Shown here in pieces: positions 6,140 through 12,038 of a DNA stretch of 12,038 nucleotides. The notes under the pieces were generated by a model that worked only from the letters and a program-made list of their open reading frames with translations, made no database searches and was not told the origin of the DNA. Made by a program: the position numbers and the translations under genes. Source of the stretch: DATAEG01 sp036258135 (GTDB lineage: Bacteria > Actinomycetota > Actinomycetes > Mycobacteriales > Jatrophihabitantaceae); the NCBI GenBank assembly GCA_036258135.1, contig DATAEG010000145.1:1-12038 (forward strand), in the 5' to 3' direction. Numbering within the stretch: the stretch's first letter is position 1; every line of letters begins with the position of its first letter.

Positions 6140-6847
6140 TCAGGTGCGGTGCAGGGCGGCGGTCAGCCGGCGGCCGGCGGCCACCACGGCGGGCGCGAAG
6201 CGGGTGCCGGGGGTACGTCCGAGTCGCTCGATCGGCCCGCTGATCGACATGGCAGCCACCACCGCCCCGCTGCGGAACACCGGCGCCGACACCGACGCCA
6301 CCCCCGGCTCGCGCTGGGCCACTGACTGCGCCCATCCGCGGCGGCGCACCTCGATGAGCTGCCGGGCGGTGAACTCGGCCCCGCCGAGCACGTCAGTGAC
6401 GGTGTCGGCGTCCTCCCAGGCGCACAGCACCTGCGCGCCCGAGCCCGCGGTCATCGGCAAGTGCGCGCCAACCGGCACCGTCGTGCGCAGCCCTGCGGTG
6501 CGCTCGGCGGCGGCGATGCACACCCGGTCGCGGCCCTCGCGGCGGTAGAGCTGCGAGCTCTCACCGGTCTCGTCGCGCAGCCAGGCCAGGATCGGGGACG
6601 CCGCGTCCACGAGCGGGTCCACGACCGAGCCGGCCAACTGGCCGAGCCGCTTGCCGAGGACGAACCGACCCTCCGTGTCCCGGCTGAGCAGCTGGTGCAC
6701 CTCGAGGGCGACGGCCAGACGGTGCGCGGTGGCCCGGGGCAGGCCGGTACGCTCGACCAGCTCGGCGAGGGAGGCGGGCCCGCTAGCCACGGCGTCGAGG
6801 ATCCCGACCGTCTTGTCAACGACGCCGATGCCGCTATGCTGTCTCAC
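6140..6847 (-). CDS. IclR-family transcriptional regulator divergent from leuCD
   Basis: This DNA-binding regulator has a winged helix-turn-helix and a C-terminal ligand-sensing domain. Read from the GTG at 6845-6847 it is 235 residues. SGIGVVDKTVGILDAV (5-20) opens the DNA-binding domain. The helix-turn-helix is SLAELVERTGLPRATAHRLAVALE (about 26-49). The effector domain runs from about residue 75 to the end, with PMTAGSGAQVLCAW (131-144) and the typical ending SVSAPVFRSGAVVAAMSISGP (185-205). An in-frame ATG at 6869-6871 would add eight residues; I prefer the GTG because the family usually begins close to RQHSGIGV. The open frame continues far upstream, antisense to leuC, but that is a high-GC shadow. 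An IclR gene in this position is also known next to leuC in M. tuberculosis (Rv2989, from memory), so control of leuCD is likely but inferred. It ends convergently with bcp. Confidence 0.92.
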   Translation of the reverse strand: MRQHSGIGVVDKTVGILDAVASGPASLAELVERTGLPRATAHRLAVALEVHQLLSRDTEGRFVLGKRLGQLAGSVVDPLVDAASPILAWLRDETGESSQLYRREGRDRVCIAAAERTAGLRTTVPVGAHLPMTAGSGAQVLCAWEDADTVTDVLGGAEFTARQLIEVRRRGWAQSVAQREPGVASVSAPVFRSGAVVAAMSISGPIERLGRTPGTRFAPAVVAAGRRLTAALHRT

Positions 6848-6910
6848 AGAACGATACTTGCATCTCGTCATGTGGGATAGCAAGCCCGAGAACTCGAGGA
6901 GGCGTTCTCG
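6848..6910. promoter_or_regulatory. Divergent iclR-family / leuC control region
   Basis: These 63 bases must hold both promoters unless one gene is read from elsewhere. GAGGAGG (6896-6902), eight bases before the leuC ATG, is a near-ideal ribosome binding site. CTTGC (6857-6861) and GCAAG (6880-6884) form a 5-bp inverted repeat with an 18-base spacer, and GATA precedes both arms (6853-6856 and 6876-6879). TATCGT on the minus strand, just upstream of the regulator's GTG, is a possible -10. I could not find a convincing paired -35/-10 for leuC. An IclR operator here is plausible but not proven. Confidence 0.4.
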
Positions 6911-8320
6911 ATGGGCCGCACATTGGCCGACAAGCTCTGGGACACCCACGTCGTACGTCAATCGGTGGGTGAACCGGACCTGCTCTACATCGACCTGCAC
7001 CTGGTGCACGAGGTCACCAGCCCGCAGGCGTTCGACGGTCTGCGGCTGGCCGGTCGGCGGGTGCGCCGGCCCGACCTGACGCTCGCCACCGAGGACCACA
7101 ACGTCCCCACCATTGACATCGAACGTCCCATCGCTGATCCCGTGAGTCGCACCCAGGTCGAGACGCTGCGCAAGAATTGCGCCGACTTCGGCATCCCGCT
7201 CTTCCCGATGGGCGACATCGATCAGGGCATCGTCCACGTGATCGGCCCGCAGCTCGGTCTGACCCAACCCGGCATGACGATCGTGTGCGGCGACTCGCAC
7301 ACGTCGACGCACGGCGCGTTCGGTGCGCTGGCCTTCGGGATCGGGACCAGCCAGGTCGAGCACGTGCTGGCGACCCAGACGCTGCCATTGGACCGGCCGA
7401 AGACCATGGCCGTCACCGTGAACGGAACGCTGCCCGAGGGGGTCACGCCGAAGGACGTCATTCTGGCCGTCATCGCCAAGACCGGCACCGGCGGCGGTCA
7501 GGGCTACATGGTCGAGTACCGCGGCAGCACCTTCGAGCAGATGAGCATGGAAGGCCGGATGACGGTCTGCAACATGAGCATCGAATGGGGCGCCCGGGCC
7601 GGAATGATCGCGCCGGACGAGACGACCATCGAGTACCTGCACGGCCGACCGCATGCACCGCGCGGCGACGCGTGGGAGAGCGTGGTCGAGTACTGGCGGA
7701 CGCTGCACGCCGATCCCGACGCCGAGTTCGATGCCGACGTCGTGCTGGACGCCACCACGCTCACCCCTTATGTGACGTGGGGAACCAACCCGGGCCAAGG
7801 CGGCCCGCTCGACGGAGCCGTGCCCGATCCGACCTTCTTCCCAGACTCGGCCGAGCGCACCGGCGCCGAGAAGGCGCTCGCCTACATGGACCTTCAGCCG
7901 GGCACCCTCCTGCGTGATATCCACGTCGACACGGTCTTCCTCGGGTCCTGCACGAACGGCCGGATCGAGGATTTGCGCGCGGCCGCGTCGGTGATCAAGG
8001 GCCGCTCAGTCGCCGACGGAGTGCGCATGCTGGTGGTGCCCGGTTCGATGCGGGTGCGCCGGCAGGCCGAAGAGGAAGGCCTGCACAAGGTGTTTCAGGC
8101 CGCCGGCGCGGAGTGGCGCCAGGCCGGCTGCTCTATGTGTCTCGGCATGAACCCAGACCAGCTGGCCCCAGGGGAGCGCAGCGCCTCGACGTCCAACCGG
8201 AACTTCGAGGGCCGCCAGGGTCGGGGCGGGCGTACCCACCTCGTCTCACCGCTGGTTGCCGCGGCCACCGCCGTCACCGGACGGCTGACCAGCCCAGCGG
8301 ATTTGAAAGCGGTGAAGTAG
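6911..8320 (+). CDS. leuC: 3-isopropylmalate dehydratase large subunit
   Basis: This is the catalytic iron-sulfur subunit of isopropylmalate isomerase. With LeuD it converts 2-isopropylmalate to 3-isopropylmalate through a dehydration-rehydration cycle in leucine synthesis, in the cytoplasm. The 469 residues are the full family length. It opens with TLADKLWDTHVV and contains ATEDHNVPT (59-67), VCGDSHTSTHGAFGALAFGIGTSQVEHVLATQ (125-156) and the swivel-side motif EGRMTVCNMSIEWGARAGMIAPDETT. The three [4Fe-4S] ligands are C347 in FLGSCTNGR and C407 and C410 in AGCSMCLGMNPD, the same spacing as in E. coli LeuC. The ATG at 6911 follows GAGGAGG by eight bases. leuD starts two bases after the stop, so the two subunits are made from one message. 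The IclR regulator diverges upstream. Confidence 0.97.
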   Translation: MGRTLADKLWDTHVVRQSVGEPDLLYIDLHLVHEVTSPQAFDGLRLAGRRVRRPDLTLATEDHNVPTIDIERPIADPVSRTQVETLRKNCADFGIPLFPMGDIDQGIVHVIGPQLGLTQPGMTIVCGDSHTSTHGAFGALAFGIGTSQVEHVLATQTLPLDRPKTMAVTVNGTLPEGVTPKDVILAVIAKTGTGGGQGYMVEYRGSTFEQMSMEGRMTVCNMSIEWGARAGMIAPDETTIEYLHGRPHAPRGDAWESVVEYWRTLHADPDAEFDADVVLDATTLTPYVTWGTNPGQGGPLDGAVPDPTFFPDSAERTGAEKALAYMDLQPGTLLRDIHVDTVFLGSCTNGRIEDLRAAASVIKGRSVADGVRMLVVPGSMRVRRQAEEEGLHKVFQAAGAEWRQAGCSMCLGMNPDQLAPGERSASTSNRNFEGRQGRGGRTHLVSPLVAAATAVTGRLTSPADLKAVK

Positions 8321-8322
8321 GG

Positions 8323-8913
8323 ATGGACGCGTTCACGGTGCACACCGGCCGGGCCGTTCCGCTGCGGCGCAGCAACGTCGACACCGACCAGATCATCCCG
8401 GCAGTGTGGCTGAAGCAGATCACCCGGGACGGCTTCGAGGAGGGCCTGTTCGGCGCCTGGCGGGCCAACGAACCGGACTTCGTCCTGAACCAGCCGCAAT
8501 ATGCAGGGGCGACGATCCTGGTCGCCGGCGTCGACTTCGGCACCGGCTCTTCGCGCGAGCACGCGGTGTGGGCCCTGCAGAACTACGGCTTCAGGGCGGT
8601 CATATCGCCGCGGTTCGGCGACATTTTCCGGGGCAACTCGCTCAAAGCCGGACTGCTCGCCGTCGTCCTCGACGAGAAGGTCGTGCAACGTCTCTGGGAC
8701 GACATCGAGGAGGACCCGAGCACGGAGGTGACCGTCGACTTGGTCGAACGGCAGGTGCGTTGGAGTGGCGACGTGCACGACTTCGAGCTGGACAACTACA
8801 CGCGCTGGCGGCTCATGGAAGGTCTCGACGACATCGCGCTGACGCTGCGTCACACGAACTCGATCGACGCCTACGAGCACCTGCGCCGCGACACCCTGCC
8901 GACCACGGTCTGA
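8323..8913 (+). CDS. leuD: 3-isopropylmalate dehydratase small subunit
   Basis: This swivel-domain subunit of isopropylmalate isomerase pairs with LeuC. It has 196 residues, normal for the family (the M. tuberculosis protein is about 198). The substrate-binding motifs are present: SNVDTDQIIP (17-26), FGTGSSREHAVWAL (72-85, with the GSSREHA loop) and the SPRFGDIFRGNSLKAGLL segment (95-112). The frame is open 210 bases upstream inside leuC, but homology begins at MDAFTVHTGRAVPL, and the ATG at 8323 sits two bases after the leuC TAG. The purine-rich GTGAAGTAGGG just before it spans the leuC stop and can serve as the ribosome binding site. This arrangement implies translational coupling. The HU gene starts eight bases after the stop. 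Confidence 0.97.
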   Translation: MDAFTVHTGRAVPLRRSNVDTDQIIPAVWLKQITRDGFEEGLFGAWRANEPDFVLNQPQYAGATILVAGVDFGTGSSREHAVWALQNYGFRAVISPRFGDIFRGNSLKAGLLAVVLDEKVVQRLWDDIEEDPSTEVTVDLVERQVRWSGDVHDFELDNYTRWRLMEGLDDIALTLRHTNSIDAYEHLRRDTLPTTV

Positions 8914-8921
8914 GCGGCACT

Positions 8922-9329
8922 GTGAACAAGACCGACCTCGTCGAGGCATTGGCCGCGCGGCTGGGCAGCGACAAGAAGAGCGCGGGTAAGGCGCTCGACG
9001 GCGTCATCAAGATCATCTATGCCAACGTGGCCAAGGGGAACCGCGTCTCGATCACCGGGTTCGGTGCGTTTGAGAAACGGGTGCGCCCTGCCCATAAGGC
9101 CCGCAACCCGGCCACCGGCGAGCCGGTGCGGGTCAAGCGGACGGCGGTGCCCGTGTTCAAGGCGGGCGCGGAGTTCAAGGCCTACGTCGACGGGTCACGC
9201 AAAGTGACACCCGCGCGGAAAGCGGCGGCCAAGAAGGCACCGGCCAAGAAGGCACCGGCCAAGAAGGCACCGGCCAAGAAGGCGATTACGCGTCGCCAGC
9301 CGGTCCGTCAGTCCTCCGGCAGGCGGTAG
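8922..9329 (+). CDS. hupB: DNA-binding protein HU with short basic tail
   Basis: This histone-like nucleoid protein bends and compacts DNA as a dimer. It is 135 residues from the GTG at 8922 (VNKTDLVEALAARLGSDKKSA). The HU core covers residues 1-91: the dimerising helices and then the signature GFGAFEKRVRPAHKARNPATGE (46-67), with P63 in the arm that inserts into the minor groove. After it comes a lysine/alanine/proline tail with PAKKA repeats (about 100-121) and a basic end, ITRRQPVRQSSGRR. Such tails typify actinobacterial HupB, but mycobacterial HupB is over 200 residues, so this tail is short. The start is set by homology; there is no good ribosome binding site, and the gene lies eight bases after leuD, so it is probably co-transcribed. 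The earlier open frame inside leuD is a shadow. The last 22 bases overlap the end of the convergent mutT1 gene. Confidence 0.93.
   Translation: MNKTDLVEALAARLGSDKKSAGKALDGVIKIIYANVAKGNRVSITGFGAFEKRVRPAHKARNPATGEPVRVKRTAVPVFKAGAEFKAYVDGSRKVTPARKAAAKKAPAKKAPAKKAPAKKAITRRQPVRQSSGRR
9228..9284 (+). repeat. 15-bp tandem repeat coding the PAKKA tail of HU
   Basis: The unit GCCAAGAAGGCACCG is repeated perfectly three times (9228-9242, 9243-9257, 9258-9272), followed by a fourth, partial copy of 12 bases that diverges at its last base. It encodes the AKKAP repeat in the hupB tail. Exact identity at the DNA level, including third positions, points to recent expansion by slippage and to likely length variation between strains. 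Confidence 0.9.
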
Positions 9330-10177
9330 TAGTCGGCGAAGAGCACGTCGGGTCCGTCCATGCCGACCGCCCAGAAGTCGCCCTTCTGTGTCTCCACGTC
9401 CTTGGTCACGCCGAGGTCCTTCAGCACGGCGGGGATGGCGTCGCCCTGGCTACAGACGTAGCTCGCTCGGTGCTTCACGGCGAGCTCGCGGAACACCGCC
9501 GCAGCGATGGCCGGCTGCGCGGCGTAGCCGTCATCTGAGAGTTCGGGCAAGTCGGTGACCGGCAGGCCGAGGGCGGCGCCCACTTCGCTCGCTGACTGCC
9601 GACAACGCACGAGGTCCGCGGTGTAGACCGCCTCGGGCCCGAACGCGGCGACGAGCGGGGCTACCGCGCGTGCATCGCGGCGGCCAGCGGCATCGAGGGG
9701 GCGTAGCTCGTCGGCCCGCTTCCACTCCGATCGCTTGCCCGCGGTGGCGTGCCGGGCGAGCACGATGACCGACGTTGGACGCGGCGCCTCGAGGAACTCC
9801 TCCAGCAGGTCGCGGTCGGCGGCGTAGGTCAGCCGGCGCAGCGCCTTGCTCGGTGCGCGCCACCGGAGCTGGTCCACTTCCTCGGAGGGGCTGAATCGGC
9901 CGTCGTCGGCACGCATCGACCAGTAGTCGACCTCTTTGACGATCCCGGCCGCGCGGTAGCACATGGTGGCCAGCCGTTGCTGGGCCTTGGCGGCGTGACC
10001 GGTTTCCTCGGCCGTTTCCCGCATCGCGGTCAGCAGGGACGGTTCGCCCGGCTTGCATTTGCCCTTGGGCAGCGTCCAGTCGTCGTGACGCGGGCGGTGG
10101 ATGAGGGCGATCCGGACCTTCGTTGCGTCCTTGGCGTGGGGTCGCCAGACCACGCCACCGGCGGCGTGAGTGGGCAC
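9308..10177 (-). CDS. mutT1: MutT1-type Nudix hydrolase with C-terminal histidine phosphatase domain
   Basis: This two-domain sanitation enzyme is of the type that, in mycobacteria, hydrolyses 8-oxo-(d)GTP and dinucleoside polyphosphates. It has 289 residues. The Nudix box GKCKPGEPSLLTAMRETAEETGH (39-61) fits G-x5-E-x7-RE-x2-EE-x-G, with the metal-binding glutamates at 57-58. The substrate-side segment HDDWTLPKGK precedes it. The second domain, from about residue 134, begins with VIVLARHATAG (R142, H143), the SixA-like RHx phosphohistidine motif, followed by RPLDAAGRRDA and VYTADLVRCRQSA. The usual second histidine is replaced in VCSQGDAIP (Q244), as I recall for M. tuberculosis MutT1. The GTG at 10175-10177 is the only sensible start and has no clear ribosome binding site. 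It begins 10 bases after the ppk stop, so coupling to ppk is likely. Its last 22 bases overlap hupB on the other strand. Confidence 0.93.
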   Translation of the reverse strand: MPTHAAGGVVWRPHAKDATKVRIALIHRPRHDDWTLPKGKCKPGEPSLLTAMRETAEETGHAAKAQQRLATMCYRAAGIVKEVDYWSMRADDGRFSPSEEVDQLRWRAPSKALRRLTYAADRDLLEEFLEAPRPTSVIVLARHATAGKRSEWKRADELRPLDAAGRRDARAVAPLVAAFGPEAVYTADLVRCRQSASEVGAALGLPVTDLPELSDDGYAAQPAIAAAVFRELAVKHRASYVCSQGDAIPAVLKDLGVTKDVETQKGDFWAVGMDGPDVLFADYYRLPED

Positions 10178-10187
10178 GGGGCGGCGA

Positions 10188-12038
10188 TTATTCCGATCGG
10201 GCCAGCAGCAGCCTCATCAACTGCTGCTGGTAGTCCGTCGACTCCTTGGACCCGCTGCGGATCCACCGTCCGTCCGGCTGCTGCTCCCAGGCGGGGGTGT
10301 CCTCGGCGAAGGCGGCTTCCAGGGTGAAGCGCAGGTGGTCGGTGGAGTGCCGGTCGGTGACGGGGACCAGGACTTCGATGCGCCGGTCGAGGTTGCGGTG
10401 CATCAGGTCGGCGGACCCGATCCAGTATTCGGGGTGGCCGTCACCGCCGAAGTAGTAGATCCGGGAGTGCTCGAGGAACTGGCCCAGGATCGAACGGACG
10501 GTGATGTTCTCCGACACACCCGGCACGCCGGCTTTGATCGTGCAGAACGTCCGGACGAGAAGGTCCACTCGCACCCCGGCCTGCGAAGCCCGGTAAAGGC
10601 TGTCGATGATCTGTTCGTCGACGAGGTGGTTGGTCTTCATCTGGATGTGGCCGTCGCGACCGTCTCGGGCGAGCTCGGTCTCCCGCTCGATCCGCTCGAT
10701 GAGTCCGGTGCGCACGCCCGTCGGAGCCACGAGCAACGAGCGGTAGGAGTCCTGCCGCGAGTACCCGGTGAGCACGTTGAACAGGTCGGTGAGGTCGGCG
10801 CAGATGTTCTCGTCAGCGGTGAACAGGCCCAGGTCCTCGTACAAGCGCGCCGTCTTCGGGTTGTAGTTGCCGGTGCCGACATGCGCGTAGCGCTTGAGCT
10901 GGGTGCCCTCCTGGCGCACCACCAGCGCGGTCTTGCAATGCGTCTTCAGCCCGACCAGCCCGTAGACGACGTGACAACCGGCGCGCTCCAGCGCCTTCGC
11001 CCACTTGATGTTGGCCTGTTCGTCGAACCGCGCCTTGATCTCGACGAGGACCACCACCTGCTTGCCGGCATCGGCCGCGTCGATGAGCGCGTCGACGATG
11101 GGGGAGTCGCCGGACGTGCGGTACAGCGTCTGTTTGATCGCCAGGACGCGCGAGTCGGCTGCGGCCTGCTCGATGAAGCGCTGCACACTCGTCGCGAACG
11201 ACTCGTACGGGTGGTGGACGAGGACGTCGCCCTCCCGCATCGTCGCGAACACCGATTTCGGCGTCTCACCCTCGGCAAACCGCGGGTGGGTCGAGGGGAC
11301 GAAGGGCCGGTCTTTGAGCAGCGGGCGGTCCAGTTCCCAGACCTGCCACAGTGAGGACAGGTCGAGCAGGCCGGGCACCCGAAGGACGTCCTGCGGCTCG
11401 ACCTCGATCTCGCTCAGGAGTAGTGCGAGCACTTCCTCGTCGATGTCCTCGCCGACCTCCAGCCGCACGGCGGGGCCGAACCGGCGCCGCACCAGCTCGC
11501 GCTCCAACGCCTGGAGGAGGTCCTCGTCGCGGTCCTCCTCGACCTCAAGGTCCGCATTGCGAGTGATGCGGAAGACGTGGTGCTCGACGATGGTCATGCC
11601 CGGGAACAGCATGTCCAGGTGTGCGGCGATGAGGTCTTCGAGCGGCAGGAATTCGGTCTCGACGGCGCTTTGAGAGACCACGACAAAACGCGGGATGTTG
11701 TTGGGAACCTTGATCCGGGCGAACCGTTCGGCCTCAGAATCCGGCTCGCGCACGAGCACGCCGAGGTTGAGCGACAAACCGGAGATATACGGGAAGGGGT
11801 GCGCCGGGTCGACGGCCAGCGGGGTGAGCAGCGGGAAGACCTTGGACTGAAAGTACTCGGCCAGCCGGGCCCGCTCGTCGTCGTCGAGGTGCTCCCAGCG
11901 CGGAATGTGGATGCCCTCGGCGTCCAGGGCCGGCGCGATGTCCTCGCCGAAACAGCGTGCCTGCCGGACCGCCAGCTCGCGGCTCTTCTCGGCGATGCGG
12001 GCCAGGGTCTCGGTGGGGCTGAGCCCGTCCGGGGACGC
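10188..12038 (-). CDS. ppk: Polyphosphate kinase 1, lacking its N-terminus (cut by window edge)
   Basis: This enzyme reversibly polymerises the gamma-phosphate of ATP into polyphosphate. The 616 visible residues include the end of the N-terminal domain, the head domain (HPFPYISGLSLNLGVLVRE, then IPRFV) and both catalytic domains. The phosphorylated histidine is visible residue 367 in GLKTHCKTALVVR (codon 10938-10940). The second catalytic histidine is residue 524 in QFLEHSRIYYF (codon 10467-10469). Their 157-residue spacing equals that of E. coli H435 and H592. Other family landmarks are KQTLYRTSGDSPIVDALIDAADAGKQVVVLVEIKARFDE and HVGTGNYNPKTARLYEDLGLFT. The frame is open without a stop to the right edge; from the usual length, about 100 residues are missing. 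A TTG-initiated shorter reading from 11777 is not the real start, since homology continues upstream of it. mutT1 follows 10 bases after the stop. Confidence 0.97.
   Translation of the reverse strand, partial: ASPDGLSPTETLARIAEKSRELAVRQARCFGEDIAPALDAEGIHIPRWEHLDDDERARLAEYFQSKVFPLLTPLAVDPAHPFPYISGLSLNLGVLVREPDSEAERFARIKVPNNIPRFVVVSQSAVETEFLPLEDLIAAHLDMLFPGMTIVEHHVFRITRNADLEVEEDRDEDLLQALERELVRRRFGPAVRLEVGEDIDEEVLALLLSEIEVEPQDVLRVPGLLDLSSLWQVWELDRPLLKDRPFVPSTHPRFAEGETPKSVFATMREGDVLVHHPYESFATSVQRFIEQAAADSRVLAIKQTLYRTSGDSPIVDALIDAADAGKQVVVLVEIKARFDEQANIKWAKALERAGCHVVYGLVGLKTHCKTALVVRQEGTQLKRYAHVGTGNYNPKTARLYEDLGLFTADENICADLTDLFNVLTGYSRQDSYRSLLVAPTGVRTGLIERIERETELARDGRDGHIQMKTNHLVDEQIIDSLYRASQAGVRVDLLVRTFCTIKAGVPGVSENITVRSILGQFLEHSRIYYFGGDGHPEYWIGSADLMHRNLDRRIEVLVPVTDRHSTDHLRFTLEAAFAEDTPAWEQQPDGRWIRSGSKESTDYQQQLMRLLLARSE

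Noticed and set aside
6848..7924. Extension of the IclR reading frame more than 1 kb upstream, antisense to leuC
   Set aside because: The extension has no family resemblance, while leuC on the other strand has all three iron-sulfur cysteines. The IclR homology starts near residue 5 from the GTG at 6847.
8406..8921. Upstream extension of the HU frame through leuD
   Set aside because: The upstream part has no HU homology and is out of frame with the intact leuD; the HU family begins at (M/V)NKTDLVE.
9738..9755. RHA instead of RHG in the histidine phosphatase domain of MutT1, read as a broken active site
   Set aside because: RHA is common in SixA-like histidine phosphatase domains, so this residue alone does not indicate loss of function.
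1..12038. CRISPR arrays, tRNA or rRNA genes, insertion sequences, toxin-antitoxin pairs, riboswitches, defence genes
   Set aside because: I looked for regularly spaced repeats, cloverleaf or rRNA-like segments, transposase motifs and paired small genes and saw none. The only tandem repeat is inside hupB and the only large inverted repeat is at 1688-1739, which lacks flanking target duplications or a transposase.

Overview
The window is high-GC bacterial chromosome, most likely from an actinobacterium. The genes use GTG as well as ATG starts, HU carries a lysine/alanine/proline tail, and the gene order iclR - leuC - leuD - hupB - mutT1 - ppk matches what I recall of the Mycobacterium tuberculosis chromosome around Rv2984-Rv2989. 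The genus cannot be fixed from the sequence alone. Thirteen protein genes fill almost all of the 12 kb. No stretch longer than about 65 bases lacks a gene. I see no rRNA, tRNA, CRISPR array, transposase or phage gene.

Left part (1-3111): the N-terminal two thirds of an NhaA sodium/proton antiporter runs off the left edge on the minus strand. Diverging from it is a 3-hydroxyacyl-CoA dehydrogenase of the FadB2/Hbd type. A long, near-perfect inverted repeat (1688-1739) begins directly after its stop codon. It is followed at once by a DadA/PuuB-like FAD-dependent amine or amino-acid oxidase.

Middle part (3116-6847): three tightly packed minus-strand genes look like one operon, transcribed right to left. 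They are a KstD-like FAD-binding dehydrogenase, a DUF1697 protein and a small basic protein with a Rho-N/SAP-like C-terminus. A Bcp-type peroxiredoxin diverges from this operon and has a plausible leaderless promoter. It converges on an IclR-family regulator.

Right part (6847-12038): the IclR regulator diverges over 63 bp from leuC-leuD, the two subunits of isopropylmalate isomerase in leucine synthesis. hupB (HU) follows leuD by only 8 bases and appears to be read with it. It ends tail to tail, with a 22-bp overlap, against mutT1 (Nudix plus histidine-phosphatase domains). mutT1 lies 10 bases downstream of ppk (polyphosphate kinase), which runs off the right edge.

Most of the window is ordinary housekeeping and catabolic sequence. 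The structure that stands out is the hairpin at 1688-1739. It is less GC-rich than its surroundings, contains a possible ribosome binding site and start codon for the next gene, and may be a dispersed genomic repeat or a regulatory element. I do not see convincing evidence for a wholly new multi-gene system here.
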